NCBI GenBank assembly: GCA_041395385.1
Contig: JAWLAN010000007.1
Coordinates: forward strand, 62,001-126,000
Length of the DNA: 64,000 nucleotides
Direction of reading: 5' to 3'
DNA from: JAJVHZ01 sp041395385
GTDB taxonomy: Bacteria; Pseudomonadota; Gammaproteobacteria; JAJPIJ01
Shown: piece by piece, positions 17,773 to 26,877 of the stretch
Numbering within the stretch: the first letter of the stretch is position 1
How the letters are laid out: every line of letters begins with the position of its first letter
Notes under the pieces: model-generated
The model's database searches: none
The model's input: only the letters and a program-made list of their open reading frames with translations
What the model was told of the DNA's origin: nothing
Position numbers and translations under genes: made by a program

Positions 17773-19185
17773 ATGTCGGCGCGCGCTTATTCCTCACGGG
17801 CCCCGTGGCTGTTGCCGGCGCTGCTGCTGGGCGGCTGCATGTTCCAGGAGTACAGGCCCAAGCCGATCGAGCCGCAGGCCTTCGTCAGCGCCTACGGCCA
17901 GCGGGATCTCGCCGCGCCGGGCCTGCGTACGTTCATGCCGCAATGCGGGCTGCCCGACCAGCCCTGGCCGCGCGAGCGCTGGGACCTGGCGGGCCTCGAG
18001 TGCGCCGCGCTCTATTTCAACCCGGCGCTCGCCCAGGCGCGGGCACGGATCGAGGTCGCCCGGTCCGCCGAGATCACCGCCGGGCAGCGGCCGAACCCGC
18101 GGTTCAACGTCGATCTCGAGCACCACAGCGACACCTCCGGGGACCGCACGCCCTGGAGCATCGGACCGAGGTTCGAATTCACGTTCGAGCAGCCGTCCCG
18201 GCGCAGCGCGCGCATCGAGGGTGCGGTGGCGCGCACCGCGGCCGCGGAGATCGATCTGGACGCGGCGATCTGGGAGGTGCGGCGCGCGGCGCGCGACCGC
18301 ACGCTGGAGTTTCTGGCGGCCCGCCGGCAGCGAGAGCTGCTGATCGCGCAGTCCGAGCCGCTGCAGGAGGGCGTCAGGCTCCTGGCCCGGCGGGAGGAGG
18401 TGGGGCTCACCAACAGTTTCGAGGTGAGCGCCATGCGCATCGAGGCGCAGCGCGCCCAGCTCGCGCGCGCCACCGCCGAGGCGAGGCTGAAGACCGCGGA
18501 GGCGGCCCTGGCCGCTGCGATCGGCCTGCCATCCTCCGCCCTGGGCGCGGCGCGCATCGAGCCCGTCGAACTGCCGGCCGATGGACTACCCTTGGCCGCG
18601 CCGTCCGCCGAGACGCTGCAGCGACAGGCACTCACCGGCCGCGCCGACATCCGCCGCGCCCTGCAGGACTACGCGATCGCCGAGGCCGGGCTGCGCGAGC
18701 AGATCGCCCGTCAGTATCCGGACTTCACGCTCTCGCCCGGGTACTTCTTCGACCAGGGCGACAACATCTGGAGCCTCGGCGCGGCCTTGGTGCTGCCGCT
18801 GCTCCACCGCAACGAGGGACCGATCGCGGAGGCGGCCGCGGCCCGCGAGCTCGCGGCACGCGCCGTGGATGCCACGCAGGCTGCCATCATCGGCGAGGTG
18901 GCCACCGCCCACGCCGGCTACATGGCGCTCAGGCAGTCCGCGATCGAGTCGGCCGCGGTGGTCGATGGACTCGAGCAGCAGGAGGCGCGGCTGCAGAGGC
19001 AGTTCGAGGCCGGGGAGATCGATCGCCTCGCCGTGGTCCGCGCCCATATCGAGACCGTGAGCGCGCGCGTGCTGCGCGAGGAGCTGCTGACGGAGACCTG
19101 GCGCGGACTGTTTAGACTCGAGGACGCGGTGCAGAGCTCGCTGCGCGGCGAGGTACCCCTGATCACCGAGGAGCGTGTGCCGTGA
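17773..19185 (+). CDS. TolC-family outer membrane efflux lipoprotein
   Basis: The outer-membrane channel of a tripartite RND pump, 470 residues. The signal peptide ends in a lipobox (LLGGC). Two repeated outer membrane efflux domains of long alpha-helical coiled-coil segments are visible (for example ARIEVARSAEITAGQRPNPRFN and LEQQEARLQRQFEAGEIDRLAVVRAHIE). Its last bases overlap the GTG start of the adaptor gene. The gene order PepSY, channel, adaptor, permease resembles heavy-metal efflux operons. Confidence 0.9.
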   Translation: MSARAYSSRAPWLLPALLLGGCMFQEYRPKPIEPQAFVSAYGQRDLAAPGLRTFMPQCGLPDQPWPRERWDLAGLECAALYFNPALAQARARIEVARSAEITAGQRPNPRFNVDLEHHSDTSGDRTPWSIGPRFEFTFEQPSRRSARIEGAVARTAAAEIDLDAAIWEVRRAARDRTLEFLAARRQRELLIAQSEPLQEGVRLLARREEVGLTNSFEVSAMRIEAQRAQLARATAEARLKTAEAALAAAIGLPSSALGAARIEPVELPADGLPLAAPSAETLQRQALTGRADIRRALQDYAIAEAGLREQIARQYPDFTLSPGYFFDQGDNIWSLGAALVLPLLHRNEGPIAEAAAARELAARAVDATQAAIIGEVATAHAGYMALRQSAIESAAVVDGLEQQEARLQRQFEAGEIDRLAVVRAHIETVSARVLREELLTETWRGLFRLEDAVQSSLRGEVPLITEERVP

Positions 19186-20336
19186 GATCGATCTTCAAAT
19201 GGGGTCTGACCCTGGCATTGCTGGCGGCGCTGGCCGCGATTGCGTACAGCATCCCGCCGGCGACCTGGCGCGCATGGACCGGCGAGCTGCGGGAGGTCAT
19301 TGCGGGGTTGGGCGACCGTGGCCCAGAAGAGGGCGCAGGCGAGGGCGTCTCGGCGGAGGAGGAGGAGTCTGGCGCGGGCGATGACGACGACATCGTCGTT
19401 CCCTCGCGGGTCGAGAAGTTCGAGGGCCTGAGCGCAGTGCGCATGTCCGCCGAGGAGCAGCGACAGACGGGGGTGCGGGTGCTGGCGCTCACCGCGACGA
19501 CCTACCAGTCCGAGACGCTCGCCTCCGGGCGCGTGCTGGACATCCAGCCGCTGGTGGACCTGCGCGCGGAGTTCAACGCCGCGCGCGGCGAGCAGGAGAT
19601 GGCGCGGGCCGCGCTCGCGGCCTCCTCGCGCGCCGCCGAGCGCATGCGCGTGCTGAACCGCGAGGGCGGCAACGTCTCCGCCCGGCAGCTGCAGGAGGCC
19701 GTCGCGCAGGCGGCCTCGGACAATGCCCGGCTCGCAGCGGCGGAACGCCGGCTTGAGGACCTCCGCAACCAGGCCGCCGTGCAGTGGGGCCCGACGCTGG
19801 TGGACATGGCACTCGCCGAGACCTCGGCGCTGTTCGACCAGCTCGTCACGCATCAGGACGTGCTGGTGCTGGTGACGCTGCGCCCGGGCGAGGAACTGCC
19901 GGACGCGACCAGCTTCATCTACGTCGGACCGACCGGTGAGCGCACACGTGCGCGCAAGGCCTACCTGGTCTCGCCGGCCTCGCAGACCGATCCGGCGGCG
20001 CAGGGCGAGACCTATTTCTTCCGTACCCACGGCAGCAAGCTGCGCATCGGCATGCACATGGACGCCTGGATCCCGCGCCCCGGGCCGGCGCGCGAGGGCG
20101 TGGAGGTGCCCGGCGCCGCGGTCCTCTGGTACGCCAACAAGCTCTGGGTCTATGCGCGCCACGGCGAGGAACTGTTCGTGCGCCGGCCGCTGCGCGAGTA
20201 CGAAGAGACGCGCGACGGCTGGTTCGTCACCGACGGCGTGACCGCCGGCGAGGAGGTGGTGGTGAGCGGTGCGCAGATGCTGTTCTCGGAGGAGTTCCGA
20301 TCCGCCATCCCCAGCGAAGACGAAGCGCGCGAATGA
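19182..20336 (+). CDS. RND efflux periplasmic adaptor (membrane fusion protein)
   Basis: A protein of 384 residues anchored by an N-terminal helix (WGLTLALLAALAAIAYSI), followed by an acidic linker (EEEESGAGDDDDIV) and then barrel-sandwich/hairpin sections typical of HlyD/CzcB adaptors (LDIQPLVDLRAEFNAARGEQEMARAALAASS). The GTG start overlaps the stop of the channel gene (GTGA). The C-terminal membrane-proximal domain VTAGEEVVVSGAQMLFSEEF is intact. The long acidic stretch could bind metal, but that is conjecture. Confidence 0.88.
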   Translation: MRSIFKWGLTLALLAALAAIAYSIPPATWRAWTGELREVIAGLGDRGPEEGAGEGVSAEEEESGAGDDDDIVVPSRVEKFEGLSAVRMSAEEQRQTGVRVLALTATTYQSETLASGRVLDIQPLVDLRAEFNAARGEQEMARAALAASSRAAERMRVLNREGGNVSARQLQEAVAQAASDNARLAAAERRLEDLRNQAAVQWGPTLVDMALAETSALFDQLVTHQDVLVLVTLRPGEELPDATSFIYVGPTGERTRARKAYLVSPASQTDPAAQGETYFFRTHGSKLRIGMHMDAWIPRPGPAREGVEVPGAAVLWYANKLWVYARHGEELFVRRPLREYEETRDGWFVTDGVTAGEEVVVSGAQMLFSEEFRSAIPSEDEARE

Positions 20337-20610
20337 GCACCGATCCGCGACGGGCGACCGGCGTCGCTCTGACGGGAGCCAGGGGTCTCCGACGCCTCTG
20401 TCCCGCTCGCACGACAGGCGGCAGAGCGCGCGCTCGCCGGGAGGGAGCGGAAGCAAGCAGTGCGCTCAACCTGCACGATCGTCGCTACGGGGTTCCCTCT
20501 CCCCTTGCGGGAGAGGGACAGGGTGAGGGGGTAAGGATTGGCGCCGCGGCGCGGCTTTCACCCTCGCCCCTACGGGCAGCGCCAGCGGGCGAGGCGAGGA
20601 GCAGCCCGCC
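20337..20610. repeat. Dispersed palindromic repeat inside the efflux operon
   Basis: This 274-base gap separates adaptor and permease genes. It contains the hairpin CCCTCTCCCC-TTGC-GGGAGAGGG at about 20496-20518 followed by ACAGGGTGAGGGGG, a type of palindromic repeat common between genes of many high-GC proteobacteria. A second GC-rich inverted section, CCCTCGCCCC to GGGCGAGGCGAGG, follows near 20563-20600. GAGGCGAGGAG just before 20611 supplies a ribosome site for the permease. Confidence 0.6.
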
Positions 20611-23600
20611 ATGTTAGCGGCGCTGGTGCGGTTCTCGGTCCGCTTCCGCGGCGTGGTGCTGAGCCTCGCCGTGCTGCTCATGGGGTACGGCGTCTACGAC
20701 CTCTCGCGCGCCGGGCTCGACATCTTCCCGGAGTTCTCGCCGAAGCTCGTCATCGTCCAGACCGAGGCCCCGGGGCTCTCCGCCGAGCAGGTGGAGATCC
20801 TGGTGACGCAGCCGGTGGAGAACGCCGCCAGCGGCCTGGTCGGCCTGGACTACGTGCGCTCGGAGTCCATCCAGGGCCTCTCGGTGGTCACGGCTATCTT
20901 CGACGACGACACCGATCGTTACCTCAACCGCCAGCAGGTGGCCGAGCGGCTCGCCGCAGTCACCGGCAAGCTGCCGCCGGGCGCCGGCCCGCCGGTGGTG
21001 GTGCCGCTCGCCTCCTCCTCGGCCACCATCCTGACCATGGGCGTGACCTCGCCCAGCCGCAATCTCATGGACCTGCGCGCCATCGTCGACTACACGATCG
21101 TGCCGCGGGTGATGAGCGTGCCCGGCGTGGCCGACGTCAACGTCTTCGGCGGTGAGGAGAAGGAGCTGCAGATCCAGGTGCGGCCGGAGGATCTGCGCCG
21201 CTACGGCGTGGGGCTCGACGACGTGGTGCGGGCCGCGCAGCAGGCCACCGGCATCGGCGGCGGCGGCTTTATCGAGAACGAGAACCAGCGCCTGACCCTG
21301 CGCACCGTCGGCCAGCCGTCCACGGTCGAAGAACTGCGCAAGGTGGTGCTGCGGCGGCAGGCCGGCTACAACGTCACCCTCGGCGACGTGGCCGCCGTGC
21401 AGTACGGGCCGGCGCCGCCGATCGGCATGGCGGCGGTCAACGGCGAGCCCGGGATCGTGATGATGGTCATCGGGCAGTTCGGCGCCAATACCCTCACCGT
21501 CTCGCGGCGCGTGGAGCAGGCGCTGAAGGAGATCGGGCACACGCTGGCGCAGGACGACGTGCAGCTCTACCCGACGATGTTCCGGCCGGCGAACTACATC
21601 GAGACCTCGGTGCACAACCTCGCCGGCCACCTGCTGGTCGGCGGCGCCTTCGTGGTGATCGTGCTGTTCCTGTTCCTGTTCAACCTGCGCACCGCGTTCA
21701 TCTCGACCATCGCGATCCCGCTCTCGCTGCTGGCGGCGGTGATTATCCTGCGCCGCTACGGCGTGAACCTGAACATCATGGTGCTGGGCGGGCTGGCCAT
21801 CGCGCTCGGCGAGGTGGTCGACGACGCCATCATCGACACCGAGAACATCTTCCGGCGCCTACGCGAGAACCGCGCGCTGCCGGCACCGCGGCCGATCGGC
21901 GAGGTGGTCTACGAGGCCTCCATGGAGGTGCGCGGCTCGGTGGTGTACGCGAGCTTCATCGTGGCGCTGGTGTTCGTGCCGCTGCTCACCCTGGGCGGCG
22001 TGGCCGGCAGGCTGTTCGCGCCGCTCGGCACCTCCTACATCCTCGCCATCCTCGCCTCGCTCGCCACCGCGCTCACGGTGACGCCGGCGCTGTGTTACCT
22101 CCTGCTCGGCCGCGCGCGGCTGCACAGCGAGGACCCGCCGCTCATATGGTGGCTGAAGCCGGCCTACGGATGGGTCCTGCACGTGCTGGCGAGGATCCCG
22201 CTGCTGACCCTGCTGGCGAGCGTCGGCGTGTGCGTGCTTGGCGTGATGATCCTGCCGGCGCTGGGGGGGCGATTCCTGCCGGAGCTGCGCGAGGGTCACT
22301 ACATCGTCCACACCACCAGCATGCCCGGCACGTCGCTGCAGGAGACCATACGCCTGGGCAACGAGCTGCAGCGCCGCTTCCGCGAGGTGGACGGCGTGGT
22401 GTCGGTGTCGCAGTTCGCGGGTCGCGCCGAGCGCAGCGCCGACACCTTCGGCAGTCACTACGCGGAGTACGAGGTCGATCTGAAACCCCTGTCCGGCACG
22501 CAGCAGCAGCACGTGCTGGACCAGTTGCGCGCGATCCTCGCCTCCTTCCCCGGGATCCTCTTCGAGGTGAACACCTTCCTCACCGAGCGCGTCGACGAGA
22601 CGGTCTCCGGTTACACCTCGCCGGTGGTCGTGAACCTGTTCGGCAAGGACCTCGACGTGCTCGACGGCAAGGCCGAGGAGGTGGCCGCGATCATGCGCGA
22701 GATCCCGGGCGCGGCCGACGTGCAGATCCGCTCGCCCTCGGGCATGCCGGCGCTGCAGGCGCGCCTGCGCCTGGACGAGCTCGCCAAGTGGGGCCTGCAG
22801 CCGCTGCAGGTGATCGAGGCCATGCAGACGGCCTTCGAGGGCCGCGTCGTCGGCCGCGTCTACGAGGGCAACCGCTCCTACGAGATCGCGGTGATCCTCG
22901 ATCGCGAGGCGCGCGACGACCCGGAGGACATCGCGCACATGCCGCTGCGCACGCCCGACGGCATGGTGGTGACGCTGGAGCAGGTGGCCGAGATCCAGCA
23001 GACCGGCGGCCGCTACAACATCCTGCACCGCAACGCGCAGCGCCTGCAGACGGTGACCTGCAGCGTCGCCGGCCGCGACTACGAGGGCTTCATGGACGAG
23101 CTGCGCGCGCGCGTGCTGGCCGAGGTGAAGTTCGACGCGGAGACCTACCCGGAATTCACCGGCTCGGCCGTGGAGCAGGCGGTGGCGCGCGAGGAGCTGA
23201 TCCTGCACTCGCTGTTCGCCGGGGTGGGCGTGCTGGTGCTGGTGTACGTGGCAATCGCGAGCTTCCGCCACCTGCTGATTATCCTCCTGAACCTGCCGTT
23301 CTCACTGCTGGGCGGCGTGGCCGCGGCCGTGATGGGCGGCGCGTCACTGTCGGTGGGTTCGATGGTGGGCTTCGTGACGCTCTTCGGCATCACCGTGCGC
23401 AACTCCATCATGCTGGTGTCGCACTATCGACATCTGGTGGAGGTGGAAGGGGAGATCTGGGGCCTGCAGACCGCGATCCGCGGCGCCCAGGAGCGGCTGC
23501 CCTCAATTCTGATGACGGCGCTGGTGACCGCGCTGGCCATGCTGCCGATCGCCTTCGACAGCGACAACCCGGGCCGCGAGATCATGGGCCCCATGGCCGC

Positions 23601-23700
23601 GATCATCATCGGCGGCCTGGCCTCCTCGACGATTCTGAACCTATTGATCCTGCCGACTGTGCTGCTCCGTTGGGGGCGGTTCGTACGCACCGGCGATTAG
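20611..23700 (+). CDS. RND efflux permease, CusA/CzcA-like
   Basis: A proton-driven inner-membrane pump of 1029 residues, the full length of the RND family, with 12 helices and two large periplasmic loops. Signature stretches include DIFPEFSPKLVIVQTEAPGLSAEQVE near the start and NSIMLVSHYRHLVE late in the protein. The TM4 region reads ALGEVVDDAIIDTEN (residues 398-412), aligning with the heavy-metal motif DFGxxVDxxVxxxEN but with Ala for the first Asp and additional acidic residues. It probably exports metal ions or small compounds; the substrate is uncertain. Confidence 0.9.
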   Translation: MLAALVRFSVRFRGVVLSLAVLLMGYGVYDLSRAGLDIFPEFSPKLVIVQTEAPGLSAEQVEILVTQPVENAASGLVGLDYVRSESIQGLSVVTAIFDDDTDRYLNRQQVAERLAAVTGKLPPGAGPPVVVPLASSSATILTMGVTSPSRNLMDLRAIVDYTIVPRVMSVPGVADVNVFGGEEKELQIQVRPEDLRRYGVGLDDVVRAAQQATGIGGGGFIENENQRLTLRTVGQPSTVEELRKVVLRRQAGYNVTLGDVAAVQYGPAPPIGMAAVNGEPGIVMMVIGQFGANTLTVSRRVEQALKEIGHTLAQDDVQLYPTMFRPANYIETSVHNLAGHLLVGGAFVVIVLFLFLFNLRTAFISTIAIPLSLLAAVIILRRYGVNLNIMVLGGLAIALGEVVDDAIIDTENIFRRLRENRALPAPRPIGEVVYEASMEVRGSVVYASFIVALVFVPLLTLGGVAGRLFAPLGTSYILAILASLATALTVTPALCYLLLGRARLHSEDPPLIWWLKPAYGWVLHVLARIPLLTLLASVGVCVLGVMILPALGGRFLPELREGHYIVHTTSMPGTSLQETIRLGNELQRRFREVDGVVSVSQFAGRAERSADTFGSHYAEYEVDLKPLSGTQQQHVLDQLRAILASFPGILFEVNTFLTERVDETVSGYTSPVVVNLFGKDLDVLDGKAEEVAAIMREIPGAADVQIRSPSGMPALQARLRLDELAKWGLQPLQVIEAMQTAFEGRVVGRVYEGNRSYEIAVILDREARDDPEDIAHMPLRTPDGMVVTLEQVAEIQQTGGRYNILHRNAQRLQTVTCSVAGRDYEGFMDELRARVLAEVKFDAETYPEFTGSAVEQAVAREELILHSLFAGVGVLVLVYVAIASFRHLLIILLNLPFSLLGGVAAAVMGGASLSVGSMVGFVTLFGITVRNSIMLVSHYRHLVEVEGEIWGLQTAIRGAQERLPSILMTALVTALAMLPIAFDSDNPGREIMGPMAAIIIGGLASSTILNLLILPTVLLRWGRFVRTGD

Positions 23701-23762
23701 TCTCCCGGCTCGAGTCCGTATTTCCTCCCGCGTGCGGAAGGCATGTGGTTGACGGAAACCTA

Positions 23763-25628
23763 TCAGGTGATTCCGAGCGCGTCCTTCAGTGGCTGCAGGT
23801 GATTTTCGTAACGCCGCCAGCGCTCGCGCGAGGTGCCGTAAAGCGACTGCCTGACTTGGGAGGCACTGGCCGTACGCACTGCCCGCTCGGCGCGGTGGAA
23901 CGCCAGGCACGCAGGGTTCCACTCCAGCCCGCAGGCGGCGATGAGCGCGCGGCTGACTTCCTCCTGTTTGGCAATAAGTTCCTCGTACACTACCGTGTGA
24001 ATCCGGCCGGGGAACACGATCTCCCAATGCCGCATGAGTCGTTCGTACTGCCTGTAGACGGCCCCGATCTCGGCGAGGTCCTGGGCGTAGTCGTGCCCGT
24101 AGGTGAAGCGCTGGAAGTAGATGGAAACGCAGGTATCCATCGGATCGCGGCGCGTGTGGATGAGCGTCGCGTGCGGAAACAGGAGAGCGATCAATCCGAG
24201 CCACAGAAAGTTGTCCGGCAGCTTGTCGGTGACACGACGCGAACTGGATGAATGCCACTCCAGGAGCTTCAAGTATGGCTCGGTGATGAGGCGCAGGTTC
24301 GACACCCCCAAGCCTTCGACACACTCGGGAAAGTGCTCTGTGCGCCCAAGCAACCGGCCCAGCACGCGGCCGAGGCTTGGGAAATAGGACAGCTCGCCAG
24401 CCCCGTATGCATCCGGATGGCTGCAGATGATTTGCTCCATGAGCGTGGAGCCCGAGCGCGGCATACCGACGATGAAAACCGGCCTATCCGAGTCGCAACC
24501 TCCGATCTCGGCGCGTTTGCGCGCCACGAAGGCGGTGGAGAAGACGTTGATCACGCGGTCGACGGTCTTGTCGAAGCCGACGTACGTGCCGTAGCGCGTC
24601 GGGCGCAGCAGCCTGTTGGCTTCGCGGTAATGACCGAAGGCTTCGTCGTACTCCCCGCGGCTGTCATGGATCTTCGCTTTGGCGAAATGCAGGGCTGCAG
24701 AGGCTCGGGGGTCGTCTGAAGGTCGAGCGGTGAGTACGCTCAGGCGTGCAATGCTTTCCTCGTCGTCCTCATCGAAGCGCCTGGTCGAGGCATATCCCAG
24801 CCAGGCCTCGGCGTGTCCGGGCACGAGCCGAAGTGCCTGAGCGAAGGACTCGGCGGCTTCCGCGGTCTGTCCGAACTCGAGCAATGCGGCGCCAAGGAGC
24901 ACCAGCCCCTCGACGTGATCCGGCTGAATCTGCAGCAGCCGCCGAGCGCAGGCGATGGACTCGGGCAGGCGCCATGCATCCTTCAGGCAGTATCCGAGGC
25001 TCAGCCGAGCCTCCGTGTCGCTGGGGACCAAGGCGATCGCGCGTTCCAGACAGCGAATTGCCGGTTCGAACCGCCGCTGCGCGCGATACAAACGGCCCAG
25101 ATTGCGCTCGGCCTCCGCCAGGTCGGGCTGCAGCCTGACCGCCTCTTCGAATGCGGCGACGGCCTCGCCGGTCAGGGCGGCTGCATCCAGCGCGACGCCC
25201 AGGTTGTAATGCGCCCCCGCGAAGGAAGGCTCGCGAGCGACCGCCTCGCGCAACACGCGGATTGCCTCTTCGTGGTGACCCAGCCCGAAAAGCGCCTGGC
25301 CGAGGTTGTTGCGGGCAAGCGCATTGGCTGGCGCAACATCGATGGCGCGCCTCAGCACCGACACCGCCTCCTCCGTGCGCCCGAGAGACAAATACATGGC
25401 GCCTAGATCGCTGAGCAGGTCGGGGTGATTGGGCGTCGCATCGAGCGCGCGCCGAAGCTGGCGCACGGCTTCTCCCGTGTCCCCAAGCTGGAATTGGAGC
25501 GCGGCTACGCGATGCCGCACGGCATGGTCGCCACCGTGCTCGCGCAGGTGGCGGAGATACTGTTTGAGCGCCTCGCGTGGCTTGCCGGCCTTGTGGTAGT
25601 GAAGGGCTTTCTCAATGGGGGTACTCAC
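23763..25628 (-). CDS. Tetratricopeptide-repeat sulfotransferase
   Basis: A protein of about 621 residues. The N-terminal half holds eight or more TPR units (for example HPDLLSDLGAMYLSLGRTEEAVSVLRRAI). The C-terminal half is a sulfotransferase domain with the PAPS 5'-phosphosulfate loop FIVGMPRSGSTLMEQII and a later RRDPMDTCVSIYFQRF 3'-phosphate-binding segment. Such fusions resemble protein-tyrosine sulfotransferases and sulfate-modifying enzymes of unknown acceptor. The GTG at 25628 begins just before the first TPR; a TTG at 25670 would add 14 residues. Its promoter is probably shared with the gene upstream. Confidence 0.88.
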   Translation of the reverse strand: MSTPIEKALHYHKAGKPREALKQYLRHLREHGGDHAVRHRVAALQFQLGDTGEAVRQLRRALDATPNHPDLLSDLGAMYLSLGRTEEAVSVLRRAIDVAPANALARNNLGQALFGLGHHEEAIRVLREAVAREPSFAGAHYNLGVALDAAALTGEAVAAFEEAVRLQPDLAEAERNLGRLYRAQRRFEPAIRCLERAIALVPSDTEARLSLGYCLKDAWRLPESIACARRLLQIQPDHVEGLVLLGAALLEFGQTAEAAESFAQALRLVPGHAEAWLGYASTRRFDEDDEESIARLSVLTARPSDDPRASAALHFAKAKIHDSRGEYDEAFGHYREANRLLRPTRYGTYVGFDKTVDRVINVFSTAFVARKRAEIGGCDSDRPVFIVGMPRSGSTLMEQIICSHPDAYGAGELSYFPSLGRVLGRLLGRTEHFPECVEGLGVSNLRLITEPYLKLLEWHSSSSRRVTDKLPDNFLWLGLIALLFPHATLIHTRRDPMDTCVSIYFQRFTYGHDYAQDLAEIGAVYRQYERLMRHWEIVFPGRIHTVVYEELIAKQEEVSRALIAACGLEWNPACLAFHRAERAVRTASASQVRQSLYGTSRERWRRYENHLQPLKDALGIT

Positions 25629-25676
25629 GGCTCGGGGAATGCGATGAGCGCCGCGCCGAACGCGCAGCAATGCCGG

Positions 25677-26678
25677 TCAGATGTCCTTGAGGATGTCCCT
25701 GCGCCGGGATTCGTACTCCTCGGGCGTGATCAATCCCTTCTTCTTCAGGGTGTCGAGAGTCGCCAAGCGGTCCTCCACGGATTCCCCGCCGCCCGCCGCG
25801 CGGCCGGCGTCCATCTCCTTGCGCATGCGCGCCATTTCCTCGCGCATCTGCCGGCGCTCGGCGGCGGCGCGCGCGGCCTCGAGCTTCGCCTCGCGCTGCG
25901 CCTTCTCCGCCGCCGGCGATAGCCGGTTGCGCTGCTTCTCGATGGCGGCGTAGACGACGGGTACGTCCAGGATGAGCCAGTCGTCACGGGTCTTGCCGCC
26001 CGGTCTGGCGAAATCCAGGCCCTTCATTACCGTGATCGGCTCGGGGACCTTGCCCTTGCTGTTCCGCGAGGGGATGCGGAAGACGTAGAGGCGCTCGTCG
26101 ACCGGGCAGTCGCCACACCCTGCGGCGTTGTTTCTCTTCTCCTGCTCCTTGTCGACCATGTCCTTGTGCACCTCGCCCAGGATCAGGTTCAGCCTATCGC
26201 CCTTCACGAAGGCACGGCCCGAGGTACCCTTGCGCTCCTTGGAAATCAGCCCCGCGTGGACGCCGGCCACGACGAAGACGATGTCCTCCTCGGGCTGCGC
26301 ACGCTCCAGTCCGCGCGACAGGTGCAATGCCAAGGTTCCCGCTTCCCTGGGCGTGAACAGCGGCAGGGCCTCCTGCTTCTCCGTTATGATGCCGCCGACG
26401 TGCTGCATGGTGATGGCGCCCAGGACGGTTTCGAGCTGCTGTGCCGAGTACTCCGCCGGGTGGTCGTTGGGGCCGGCCGCGGCCTCGTCCTTGTCCCGCC
26501 TGACAAGCTTCACGTACTGCTGCCCACCCTCCATCAGATAGGTGCCGTCCGTTTCCTTCTTACCGAGAAAGCCCAAGTCGGGCAGCAGATCGAGCGCTCG
26601 GGCCGCGGGCGCCGCCAGCCCGGAAATAAAGGAAGCCAGGATGAAGATCAAGGGGGAACTGGAGACACGGAGGTTCAT
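25677..26678 (-). CDS. Exported protein with C-terminal SHOCT domain
   Basis: A protein of 333 residues. A signal peptide (LIFILASFISGLAAPAARA) precedes a domain I do not recognise, with AGCGDCPVDERLYVFRIPSR. Then come a charged coiled coil (KAQREAKLEAARAAAERRQMREEMARMRKEMD) and a terminal SHOCT motif, DRLATLDTLKKKGLITPEEYESRRRDILKDI seen in part. SHOCT segments are short oligomerisation tails. It directly precedes the TPR-sulfotransferase on the same strand, so the two may be an operon. Function unknown. Confidence 0.85.
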   Translation of the reverse strand: MNLRVSSSPLIFILASFISGLAAPAARALDLLPDLGFLGKKETDGTYLMEGGQQYVKLVRRDKDEAAAGPNDHPAEYSAQQLETVLGAITMQHVGGIITEKQEALPLFTPREAGTLALHLSRGLERAQPEEDIVFVVAGVHAGLISKERKGTSGRAFVKGDRLNLILGEVHKDMVDKEQEKRNNAAGCGDCPVDERLYVFRIPSRNSKGKVPEPITVMKGLDFARPGGKTRDDWLILDVPVVYAAIEKQRNRLSPAAEKAQREAKLEAARAAAERRQMREEMARMRKEMDAGRAAGGGESVEDRLATLDTLKKKGLITPEEYESRRRDILKDI

Positions 26679-26802
26679 ACTGCTGGAGTTCCTGCAAACT
26701 GAAGCCTAGGGCCCGGATTATACACAATTAGGCAGCACGTACAGGCTTTGGTTCGGCGGGCGTGGTGCCCGGAGACTGTAACGGGGTGGAATGGTGCAAA
26801 AA

Positions 26803-26830
26803 GAAAGGCGCGTCCGAAGACGCGCCTTTC
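26803..26830 (-). terminator. Rho-independent terminator of the porin gene
   Basis: A perfect stem GAAAGGCGCGTC/GACGCGCCTTTC is followed, on the minus strand, by TTTTTGC. It lies 47 bases past the porin stop. Confidence 0.9.
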
Positions 26831-26877
26831 CCTCTTACAGCGACAGCGGACTGCTCGGCCTCGAGGCCGTCACGTCA

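Noticed and set aside
20337..20610. A small gene between the efflux adaptor and permease
   Set aside because: The short frames there are Arg/Pro-rich, without a ribosome site, and the region is explained by palindromic repeats.
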